From positions 248,001 through 312,000 of the forward strand of contig JAPDHM010000001.1 of NCBI GenBank assembly GCA_030704425.1: a stretch of DNA of 64,000 bases, in the 5' to 3' direction. Both the position numbers and the translations under genes were made by a program. How positions within the stretch are numbered: the stretch's first letter is position 1; each line of letters starts with the position of its first letter. The notes below the pieces were generated by a model. That model saw nothing but the letters and a program-made list of their open reading frames with translations, ran no database searches and had not been told where the DNA came from. The stretch is from Rhodobacteraceae bacterium IMCC1909 (GTDB taxonomy: Bacteria; Pseudomonadota; Alphaproteobacteria; Rhodobacterales; Rhodobacteraceae). Below, piece by piece: positions 27,817 through 36,206 of the stretch.

Positions 27817-30800
27817 TTAGGTTATTTTTTGACACCAGAATTGATACATTCCGATAAATACCCCTGGATTACCCTCTTCATATGCGTGCCATTTATCCAA
27901 GTTGTAAGGATCGCTTGCGCCAGTATTGGTTAGCTTGAAGTGCGAAACTATTTTGTCTGCTTCAAACCCACAGAACTTTAGTCCTAACTCAGTCAGGCAG
28001 TTTTGAATTTGAGGTATGGTAAACCTGTGCTCTTGAACATGAAACAACAAATCTTTCAGAGCGCTCAAGCTATAAAAGTCTGAAGAATTTAATATTTTCT
28101 TGTGATGTTTTTGGTCTGACGTCATCACCGTTGTTCTGAATGACTTCATTGCAGCATCGCTTGATCCAATACCTGCCTTACTGATTTCTTGCCTCATTTC
28201 TACAATATGCTGTCTGGCCATTTCACTATACAGTCCAATGTTCATCAGGCCACCTGGTTTGAGACAGTCCGTTAGTACCCTCCAGCCTGCTAAAGGGTCA
28301 TCCATGTGATGTAGAACACCGGCACTTTCCACTATATCAAATTGTCTGCCAAGCTTGCCCAAGTCCAGGATATCTGCCTGCATATAATCTATATTTTGGA
28401 TGCCTAACTCTTCAGTTTTACGCCTGGCATAGCTCAGACTGGATAAGCTTAGATCAATAGCTATAACTTTGGAGCCTTTGAACCTTGCCGCAGTACCTAT
28501 GGAATGTTGGCCTGTGCCGCATCCCGCAATTAAGATGTTAGGTGCTTCAACCTCTTTAATGGCATCATCGAAAAGATTCAGCTTAATCTCTTCTACTACC
28601 TTGGAAATAGGCGCTGGTTGTAATCGCAATCCTAAATTCACCCATCTAGGATAAGGGCTTACTTCGTATTGATTCCTAACCTTTGAAGATACCTCGTCAG
28701 TGATCGCCTCTAGTACAGGTAAGATAGATTTCAGCTTAGCTTCTTGGTTTGGCTCTACAACCAGCCTTGTGAAGACGTCTTCAATTTCATTGGTAATGCG
28801 CAACGAGCCAGACCATTCATACTGATTAAGAGGTCTATAAGAGGCCAGGCATAATATGGACTGTGGGCTTGGTTGGTCGCCATTATTCAGTGTCTGTTTT
28901 GTTGCTGACTCTAGGGCTGTAAGAGCTTTATCCTCATGCTCACTTTGGTTGTAAATATACTCGTTGGTAAAGCACTGCAGCGCTAAAGCAGATTGAAACT
29001 TTAACTCTTCAGTCGAGCCTGTAAGATCCGAGATGGATAACAGCAGGCTAGCTCTAAGCTTTCTTAATAGGTACTCCAGTTCTAAATCAGATAGCGGGCA
29101 GACACTCATAAGCTTAAGCAATAGTGGTAGTTCAGATAAGTCTGTAATGACCTCTGGCAGTTTTGGCTCTGGCTCAGCCATAGAGAAAGTTTGCAGGTGT
29201 CGCTTCAACTTTGGCTCAAACTTCAAAAGACTGATAGCGGCACGAGCAATATCCCCAGGCCTAACAAATGATTTTTTATCAAGCAGCGATGTGATGGTCT
29301 TTTGCAGACCAGCATTTGGCTTATTAAAAGCTATCCCTTTGAGCGCAATGCCCATGTTGTTGTAGGCGGCAGCGTAATCAGGCTTGATGGCTAAGGCTTT
29401 GTTGTAAGCCTCTATCGCCTCTTCCAGCTTACCTTGTTCTTTGAGAGCATTGCCCATGTTGTTGTAGGCATCAGCATAATCAGGCTTGATGGCTAAGGCT
29501 TTGTTGTAAGCCTCTATCGCCTCTTCCAGCTTACCTTGCTCTTTGAGAGTAACGCCCATGTTGTAGTAGGCGTCAGCGTAATCAGGCTTGATGGCTAAGG
29601 CTTTGTTGTAAGCCTCTATCGCCTCTTCCAGCTTACCTTGTTCTTTGAGAGCATTGCCCATGTTGTTGTAGGCATCAGCATAATCAGGCTTGATGGCTAA
29701 GGCTTTGTTGTAAGCCTCTATCGCCTCTTCCAGCTTACCTTGCTCTTTGAGAGTAACGCCCATGTTGTAGTAGGCTTCAGCGTTATCAGGCTTGATGGCT
29801 AAGGCTTTGTTGTAAGCCTCTATCGCCTCTTCCAGCTTACCTTGCTCTTTGAGAGTAACGCCCATGTTGTTGTAGGCATCAGCATAATCAGGCTTGATGG
29901 CTAAGGCTTTGTTGTAAGCCTCTATCGCCTCTTCCAGCTTACCTTGCTCTTTGAGAGTAACGCCCATGTTGTTGTAGGCATCAGCATAATCAGGCTTGAT
30001 GGCTAAGGCTTTGTTGTAAGCCTCTATCGCCTCTTCCAGCTTACCTTGTTCTTTGAGAGCATTGCCCATGTTGTAGTAGGCTTCAGCGTTATCAGGCTTG
30101 ATGGCTAGCACCCTCTTAAATGCAAAAATTGCTTGATCTAACTGTCCAATTTGAGCTGCTGATGCACCCATTAAATTCCAAACAGCATAAGCTTCGGGGT
30201 ATTGCTTAGTGAGGTCTTTTGCCTTTTCAACAACGAGAGACAGCTGTCGTTTGTTATAGAGAGCCATCAATGATTGCAGTTCAGCCTTTGGAGCATCTTG
30301 AACTTTGGATGCTTTACCAACAAACTTACCAGCTAACCCCTTCAGCCCATCTCTGGCTCTCTTGTTCTTGGGGAACTTAGCCAGAATGTCATGATAGATA
30401 AGCTCAGCATTCTCAGGAGAGCCTTCTTTTGCTTTCGTCTTCGCCAGCTTGAGAGCTTGATCCAATTTGAGAGTATTTAAGATATTTGGCTGCTTAGGCT
30501 GTGGCTCTGAAGCTAACTTACTGGCTACTATAGGCTCTTGGCCAGCTTCATTCAACCGTTGCTCCAGCTTATCAAAGCCATCGCCTTTAGCGCCCTTGCT
30601 CTTGGCTTGATCCAGCACAGCTTTTGCATCAGCTAACTTTTCTAGCTTAATCAAAGCATCAATGTAGCTGAGCCAGAACTGTGCTGTGGCAGGATTAGCT
30701 TCCAGCGCCGTCTTGAAGAACGGCAGAGCTTCCTGAACCTTACCAACGCCTACAGCCAGTACGCCCATGTTATGATTGGCATCAGGATGTTTGGGCTGAG

Positions 30801-30903
30801 CTTTTAGAATGGCGGTTTAAAGACGATCCGCCTCTTGAACCTGCCCTGCTTTATGAGCCTCGACACCCTGCTGTAGAGCTTGGTCAATTGTTAGTTCTGC
30901 CAC
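27817..30903 (-). pseudogene. TPR-repeat SAM-dependent methyltransferase, interrupted by an early stop
   Basis: From the GTG at 30903 the reading runs MAELTIDQALQQGVEAHKAG and, after 28 codons, meets TAA (30819-30817), where such proteins would be expected to have a residue such as Tyr (ADRL-x-TAILKAQPKHPDANHN). It then stays open for 1,000 codons. An internal ATG at 30768 could give a 983-residue protein. Content: divergent TPRs; seven near-identical 34-residue TPRs plus a partial eighth; a helical linker; then a class I methyltransferase domain with the SAM loop LIAGCGTGQHSIG and VESAGVLHHMDDP. Substrate unknown. Its start faces the primase-helicase gene over about 100 bases. Confidence 0.8.
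29340..30110 (-). repeat. tandem 102-bp repeats coding TPR units
   Basis: Seven full copies and one partial copy of a 102-bp unit encode the TPR pattern NMGxxLKEQGKLEEAIEAYN followed by KALAIKPDYADAY. The copies are nearly identical in DNA, including third-codon positions. Variation is confined to a few sites (GNAL versus GVTL, PDN versus PDY, YYN versus YNN). Such identity indicates recent expansion or gene conversion, and copy number is likely to vary between strains. Confidence 0.93.
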
Positions 30904-30967
30904 TTCTATTCCAGCCTATTGTTAATCTCAATCTGAGATCATCACTTATTGGTACTTCTTCGTTTCC

Positions 30968-33900
30968 ATGTTTAGGTTCTCTGACCAAGTTTGGAAAGAG
31001 ATGCAAATGGGCGAAGTAATGACACTCCTGACGTCTGCCTCCGGGCATTCCCTTGTTAAAAGCTTCAGTGGCCCAGATGTAATTCAACAGCCCTTTTCTA
31101 CTGGCAAATTGTTCAATGTGTCTGAAGAGCCAGTATCAGATCTACAAAGCCTGTCTGCACTGCTACTCAGACTTGAGGATGATGCCACAAATACGGTTAT
31201 CAGAGGGTCACTGGTGGACGGCCAAAGCAGCCCAGTGCCTCGCAACAGGCAAACCTTCATCGCAACACCTCGCCAATGGTGCATGATCGACATTGATAGC
31301 CTTGCTTGGGATGGTGATCTTTCTGATCAGCAGGCAATGGTGAGATATGCAATCCAACAACTTCCTGCTGAGTTCCAATCTGCAGACTGTTGGTATCATT
31401 TGTCATCCAGCATGGGCATCAAGGCTGGTATCAGGCTGCATCTATGGTTCTGGCTAGACAGATCATGCTCAGATGATGAGATGAAGGCATGGCTCTCTGG
31501 CTGCCCTGTCGATCTGCGGCTGTTCAACCCCATCCAAATTCATCTGACTGCTAACCCCCTATTTAGTGATGGTGCTGTTGATCCTTATCCAAACCGGTCT
31601 GGCTTGTTTGAAGCTAGTACTGGAGTATCAACCGTAACAGTTCCATCTGACTTAGCCTCCAGGAGTGCTGTCGCTTCAAAATCCTCAAAGCAACGAACAC
31701 GTGGTAAATCAGGACTGCTTGATCCATCAGATATAGAGCGTGATCCAGTTACAGATCTTGCCATTGATGGCAGGGAGCAATTGATGTTCTTGCTATCTAA
31801 CCAGGTCATGCAGGAGTTGGTCACCGCAGAACACACTCCCAGCGAAGAAGAGGTGACCACTGCCCTTTGGAACCGTTTCTGTGAGGAAGCAGATATTAGC
31901 GTGGTGTCTGCCCGTGGCGCTTGGACGATTGCTGATGCTGCTTCAAAGGCCAGAGCAAGACTGCAGGAACTTGATAGCGGTACGTATGACTTTGTATCTC
32001 GCTCAGACAGAACGATACTTGTTGCAGGTTCTGGTAAGGTGGAACGCCCAAAGCTTGTGGGAGCCGTGGAAGCACAATCAAAACTTAAGGCCATTCTAGG
32101 CGGCTTCTTCGAAGACTTGGCTGAGGGCGCTAATCCACGGGCAGCTATTCGCCTGACGATGGGAACAGGTAAAACCAAACAAACAATAAGCCACTTGAAG
32201 TCTTATCTGTCTGATAAATTCCAACAGTCCATAGAAGTCTATGTGCCAAGACATGACCTGGCTGACGAATGGGAACAAAGCCTAGAAGGCATCAATGCCA
32301 AGGTCATTCACGTTTATCCCCGTACTGGTGGTAAATGGGCCGAAGAACAGAACTCATATCCACACCCTATTATGTGTCAGCGGGCAGAGTATGTCAGGGA
32401 TTTGGAGGAAAAGGGTCACAGCATCTATGGTAATGCCTGTCTAAGCCGTACCTCAGGAGAGCAATGCAGCTTCTTTGGCAATTGCAGCTATTTGGATCAA
32501 TTCAGGCAATCAGGTGATAATCTGGGCGTTGAGAATACCATCCGTATTTACACTCATGCGTCCTTGTTTCTGAGCAGGAACGAGTTTGAAAGGCAGATAG
32601 ACTCCAATCTGATAATAATAGATGAAGCGTTTATGTCGTCGGCCGTTAGCAATATGCCCTCCGTTCCAGTGGGTGACGTAACTCAGCATATTCGTTTTGA
32701 TGGAAATGCTCAGCTAGGCTTTGATCTGGTGGAGTGCCTAACCAAACATCAAGGTGATCTATCCTACCTACGGGACAAAGACATAGGAGCGTTTGAGTTC
32801 AACGCTGTATCAATTGAAGGGCTAAACCCAGCTACTGCCTTCACCGCTGATACTACGCAAAGTCGCAATGTCAGATCAGCCAAGCAATATAAGGCCCTGA
32901 CCAAATTACTTGAGATCGCAGCACGGGAGATTGAGGATCAGGGTAGAGACAGCTTCAGTCAGTTGGTTCACGACAATCGAAAAATCCGCAACAACAACCG
33001 TAAGAACGATATTGTGATCTGTGAGCATAGGCCCATTCGAGTGACACGGTCTGCGCCAGTGCTTTACTTAGATGCTACGGCTGACCCCATAATCACTGAA
33101 GCGTATCTACCAGCCCTGCAATATCATCGGATTGATGTTCGTCAATTAGCTGTGGTGAGTCAGGTGCATAATCGCACTGGTAGTAAACACTTCTGGAACA
33201 GCAAGATTGGGCCAGAACAAGAGAACCTGTCAGAACCAACCTATGATGCTCGCCATAACGACTTAGCCAGCTTGATCACAATCGTAAATGAATGGGTGAA
33301 GGCCGGAGAGAGTCCTCTAGTGGTGGGTAACAAAGATTTATGTGAGTTCCTGCGAGATCACCCTAAGCTTGATACAGGTGTGGCGGTGGCACACTTCATG
33401 TCTTTGCGGGGCTCTAATGCTTATGAGGACCGATCTGTTGTATTTATTACAGGCCGCAACCAGCCACCAATCGATGAGATAGAACAACAAGCGAGAGCCA
33501 TCTTTGGTAACTCAGGCAATCCACTGAGCTATGACGATAAAGAAAACCTACCTTTAGATCAGGTTGATTATTGGCTGTCTGCACGTAGCCCTCATGCTTC
33601 AGCAGCTATGACAGTTCCATCATTTAGTGATCCCCGCATTGAAGCAGTTCAAAAGCAAATCAGGGAAGCTGAGACTGTACAGGCAATAGCCCGATTGAGG
33701 TTGGTTTGGGCTGATTATCAGAAGCGAGTATTCTTGCTATCGAACCTACCTGTCGAGATGCCAGTAGATCACCTGATTGAGTTTAACGACTTGATGCCTG
33801 ACAGGCTGGAAATGGAACTGATCAGAAAGGGTGATCTTCCGCTGACACCACTAGGCTTGGAAAAGATGCGGCCTGATTTGGGCTATGCTGGGGCCAGTTC

Positions 33901-34207
33901 CAGAAAGCTTTTCCAATCGGATCGTTCAAAAGCTTCTGATCCTAAGCGGCTATTAACTCAACTGCCTACACTCGTCAGAACAGCCACCCAGATAGCCACC
34001 TTTGACGCTAAGGTAAAACGCAAGACCCCCCACCGTCACCTTTACCTCCCGAAGGATTACTCAGGCAGCCCCACTGCTAGCCTCTACACCCCGTGGACTG
34101 AGGAAGAGGTTCTATCTCATCTAACAGCAGGCTGGGGTGAAGGTGCTATTACAGATTTGAAGCTGGAGTATCTCTATGGGCCAGAGCCTGAAGTTTCGGG
34201 TGAGTGA
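30968..34207 (+). CDS. AEP-like primase fused to a superfamily helicase (replication protein)
   Basis: A protein of up to 1,079 residues. The first ~230 residues resemble an archaeo-eukaryotic primase: a DxD motif in WCMIDIDSLAWDGD, HLSSSMGIKAGIRLHLWFWL as the catalytic-histidine strand, and GAVDPYPNRSGLF as the third motif. The helicase part has Walker A in LTMGTGKTKQ (near residue 398), Walker B LIIIDEAFM (near 547) and a LDATADP segment. Four cysteines in MCQRAEY, NACLSR and QCSFFGNC suggest a Zn or Fe-S site, as in XPD-type helicases. Starts at 30968, 31001, 31007 and 31019 are all possible. The last 59 codons lie inside the inverted repeat. Probable role: initiating replication of the excised circle. 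Confidence 0.8.
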   Translation: MFRFSDQVWKEMQMGEVMTLLTSASGHSLVKSFSGPDVIQQPFSTGKLFNVSEEPVSDLQSLSALLLRLEDDATNTVIRGSLVDGQSSPVPRNRQTFIATPRQWCMIDIDSLAWDGDLSDQQAMVRYAIQQLPAEFQSADCWYHLSSSMGIKAGIRLHLWFWLDRSCSDDEMKAWLSGCPVDLRLFNPIQIHLTANPLFSDGAVDPYPNRSGLFEASTGVSTVTVPSDLASRSAVASKSSKQRTRGKSGLLDPSDIERDPVTDLAIDGREQLMFLLSNQVMQELVTAEHTPSEEEVTTALWNRFCEEADISVVSARGAWTIADAASKARARLQELDSGTYDFVSRSDRTILVAGSGKVERPKLVGAVEAQSKLKAILGGFFEDLAEGANPRAAIRLTMGTGKTKQTISHLKSYLSDKFQQSIEVYVPRHDLADEWEQSLEGINAKVIHVYPRTGGKWAEEQNSYPHPIMCQRAEYVRDLEEKGHSIYGNACLSRTSGEQCSFFGNCSYLDQFRQSGDNLGVENTIRIYTHASLFLSRNEFERQIDSNLIIIDEAFMSSAVSNMPSVPVGDVTQHIRFDGNAQLGFDLVECLTKHQGDLSYLRDKDIGAFEFNAVSIEGLNPATAFTADTTQSRNVRSAKQYKALTKLLEIAAREIEDQGRDSFSQLVHDNRKIRNNNRKNDIVICEHRPIRVTRSAPVLYLDATADPIITEAYLPALQYHRIDVRQLAVVSQVHNRTGSKHFWNSKIGPEQENLSEPTYDARHNDLASLITIVNEWVKAGESPLVVGNKDLCEFLRDHPKLDTGVAVAHFMSLRGSNAYEDRSVVFITGRNQPPIDEIEQQARAIFGNSGNPLSYDDKENLPLDQVDYWLSARSPHASAAMTVPSFSDPRIEAVQKQIREAETVQAIARLRLVWADYQKRVFLLSNLPVEMPVDHLIEFNDLMPDRLEMELIRKGDLPLTPLGLEKMRPDLGYAGASSRKLFQSDRSKASDPKRLLTQLPTLVRTATQIATFDAKVKRKTPHRHLYLPKDYSGSPTASLYTPWTEEEVLSHLTAGWGEGAITDLKLEYLYGPEPEVSGE

Positions 34208-34293
34208 TACCGTTAATGTGACAAGGTGCTATAGAGCTATATAGGAACCTGTCACAATAAGGACTTCTCATAACGGTCATCTAACCCGAAACT
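34192..34293. repeat. nested interrupted palindrome after the primase-helicase gene
   Basis: Concentric inverted pairs share one centre: AGTTTCGGGT (34192-34201) with ACCCGAAACT (34284-34293); ACCGTTA (34209-34215) with TAACGGT (34271-34277); GTGACAAGGT (34218-34227) with ACCTGTCAC (34247-34255, one bulge); CTATA (34229-34233) with TATAG (34240-34244). The outer arm lies within the last codons of the gene. Candidates are a bidirectional terminator or a replication origin/initiator site. A mirrored copy is at 27541-27642. Confidence 0.7.
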
Positions 34294-34743
34294 GAACCAA
34301 TAATGGTTTTACAAACTCACAGGGCTGATCACTGGCAGAGGTCATATATACTTACCCCGTACACCCCCTGTGGCCCATGCTAGGCCCTCTGATGCTACAA
34401 TAACGATATTCTGGGATAATTGGGAACAACAGCAGGCATCATGCATAAGCCCCCCACGAAGTAGCAGGGGCATACATACAGCCCGCACCCTACTGCACAG
34501 ATAAAACCGTCAAGTATCACTGAAACAGGCTGATGCTGCTGGTTGACGATACCCAAAACCTAATCGCAGGTCAGAGCTATATACGGTATCCCTAGGGGGT
34601 AGGGTGGCACATGCAGGGGGGGGGCTGCATTACTGACCAGATTACAGACCAATATGCGCCTTATTGCAGTGAACTGAGGTATGCTGTATCCATTAATTAC
34701 ATAGAGTTAGCTGATTGTTGGTGGATGCTACAGGAAGTGAACA

Positions 34744-34760
34744 CCCTGTTCCTCCGCCAC
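34744..34760 (+). repeat. attR core (17 bp)
   Basis: CCCTGTTCCTCCGCCAC is identical to the core in tRNA-Ser and in direct orientation. The sequence after 34760 should be the original chromosomal DNA downstream of tRNA-Ser. Confidence 0.88.
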
Positions 34761-35104
34761 ATACCCAAATTAAGTGGCTGATTTAATTAATATTAATATT
34801 AAAACAAAATATCTACCCACAATGCTACCCACAATGAAACATCAGATCAAAACAGAGTTAATCAGGGGTTACTGTACCTAATAGCTACCTTTGATCTGTG
34901 GAAGCCAGGCCCGGGGCCCCGTATCATAAGGCCCCGCGTCTCGGACCACGGGCTTCTAGTATTAGCCTGGTAAATTCATTTGGGGATAATTTTGTTTGCC
35001 ACCACCAACTGAGGAAGCAGACATTGCGTTCGCCAAGCACTAACGGCTGATATGCGGACAAAGCGGGCATTTGCTGTACAAAGTCCGATGTCCGAAAATG
35101 GGGT
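34761..35104. other. non-coding stretch downstream of the integrated element
   Basis: No convincing gene is present. The first part is AT-rich. A 20-codon ORF at 34822-34881 (MLPTMKHQIKTELIRGYCT) resembles the opening of some tRNA-adjacent integrases and may be a remnant of an older integration. A GC-rich segment at 34901-34972 can fold, with CCAGGC/GCCTGG and GGGGCC/GGCCCC pairings and GAAGCC/GGCTTC; it could be a small structured RNA or an untranslated region, but I do not recognise a family. Confidence 0.4.
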
Positions 35105-36088
35105 CTAAGTCGTTCCGCGTTCTACTAGTGTGTAGCCGACATCGATGACCTTTTTGGCTCTTGCCGCTTCAGGATTGAGAAGCGCCTTAGCCGAAGCCAC
35201 CCCGATTTCCCGTCCGGGAATCTCAATCGTGGTGAGGTCAAACCCAGATGACATGGCCAATTCAAATCCCCCAAATCCAGAAACGCTGAGGCCACCTGGG
35301 ACCTCCACACCACGTCTCTTTGCTTCACAAATGACGCCGACCGCCACCTGATCACTCACGCACATTAGAGCGTTTATGGCTGGATTTACTTTCAGACAAC
35401 CTTCAAAAACGGCAGCGCCAAGTTCGATCCCAGATGGTGAGCCTTGTTCTTCGCTAGGCCAGATGATCGGCGGCAATTTCGCATCAGCGAGTGCTGCAAT
35501 GTACCCGTCACGACGACGGCGCCCTCGGTCATTGCCCCGTTCATTCCCCCCTATAAAAGCGATGTTTTTTTTGCCTTTGCCAATCAGGTGACGCGCCATG
35601 TCATATCCCGCCTGAAAATTCGAAAACCCAACGGCAATGTCTAAGGGCTGAGAGGGCAACTGCCAAATTTCGACAACGGGGATATTCACAGATTTAAGGA
35701 GATTTTTGACCCCAGATGAATGAGACGTGCTTGTCAGTACAATGCCATCCGGACGGCGGGCGAGAAGCGCGCGTAATGCGTCTTCTTCCAATGCTGGATC
35801 ATAATTGGTGCTTGTCAAAAGCAGTTCATATCCTGCAGCGCGAAGAGTGCTCGACAAGCCGTCCAAAGTTTGTGCGAATACCGAGTCATTTACCGTGGAT
35901 ACGATCGCGCCAAAGACCCGGCTTTTGTTCGATGAGAGGGCTCCGGCCGTGTTGTCGGGGACATATCCCAGTTGTTCAATTGCCTTCTGAACCCGATTGC
36001 GTTTCGCTTCCGAAACTTTTTCGGGGGTGCGCAGAACCCGGGATACCGTAATCGTTCCTACGCTGGCAAGATCTGCTACGTCTTTCAT
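35105..36088 (-). CDS. LacI-family transcriptional regulator
   Basis: The product is about 327 residues from the ATG at 36088. The helix-turn-helix is at the N-terminus (TMKDVADLASVGTITVSRVL, with the hinge QLGYVPDNTAGAL), followed by a periplasmic-binding-protein-like effector domain. A TTG at 36112, preceded by AAGGGGAG, would add eight residues and is a realistic alternative start. It faces the phytanoyl-CoA dioxygenase gene across two copies of a palindrome typical of LacI operators, so it probably represses that gene and itself. Effector unknown. Confidence 0.9.
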   Translation of the reverse strand: MKDVADLASVGTITVSRVLRTPEKVSEAKRNRVQKAIEQLGYVPDNTAGALSSNKSRVFGAIVSTVNDSVFAQTLDGLSSTLRAAGYELLLTSTNYDPALEEDALRALLARRPDGIVLTSTSHSSGVKNLLKSVNIPVVEIWQLPSQPLDIAVGFSNFQAGYDMARHLIGKGKKNIAFIGGNERGNDRGRRRRDGYIAALADAKLPPIIWPSEEQGSPSGIELGAAVFEGCLKVNPAINALMCVSDQVAVGVICEAKRRGVEVPGGLSVSGFGGFELAMSSGFDLTTIEIPGREIGVASAKALLNPEAARAKKVIDVGYTLVERGTT

Positions 36089-36150
36089 GGTAACCCACTT
36101 GCTTTTACCCAAGCTACTCCCCTTTGCTGTGTTGACGGCTTCAATTAACC

Positions 36151-36188
36151 TTGGTATCGATACCAAATCAAGAGTGGTATCGATACCA
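36151..36188. promoter_or_regulatory. tandem LacI-type operators
   Basis: TTGGTATCGATACCAA (36151-36166) and TGGTATCGATACCA (36175-36188) are perfect palindromes sharing the 14-bp TGGTATCGATACCA. Their centres are 23 bases apart, about two helical turns, so two dimers would sit on the same face. They lie between the lacI-type gene and the phytanoyl-CoA dioxygenase gene. The central CG step is the usual LacI-family half-site junction. Confidence 0.85.
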
Positions 36189-36206
36189 TACAGGAGAAAA
36201 GCTAGG

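Larger units (their letters stand above)
25688..34760. mobile_element. tRNA-Ser-integrated element with recombinase and primase-helicase
   Basis: The element is bounded by direct copies of the 17-bp core CCCTGTTCCTCCGCCAC, at 25688-25704 inside tRNA-Ser and at 34744-34760. Excision between them would give a circle of 9,056 bp. It encodes only a tyrosine recombinase, a TPR-methyltransferase protein and an AEP-like primase-helicase, with no capsid, conjugation or toxin genes, so it resembles satellite or replicating integrative elements. Its composition is more AT-rich than the flanking chromosome. A third, inverted core sits at 27076-27092 inside a large inverted-repeat system. Confidence 0.85.
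34029..34760 (+). repeat. inverted repeat arm R (732 bp), right end of element
   Basis: This is the reverse complement of 27076-27805 apart from two one-base homopolymer indels. It covers the last 59 codons of the primase-helicase gene, about 550 bases of non-coding sequence and the attR core. It holds a nested interrupted palindrome at 34192-34293, and no other gene is visible in it. In the excised circle it would join directly to arm L. Confidence 0.92.

Noticed and set aside
29340-30110. CRISPR-like regular repeats
   Set aside because: The 102-bp units are contiguous, have no unique spacers, and are in frame inside a TPR-coding gene.
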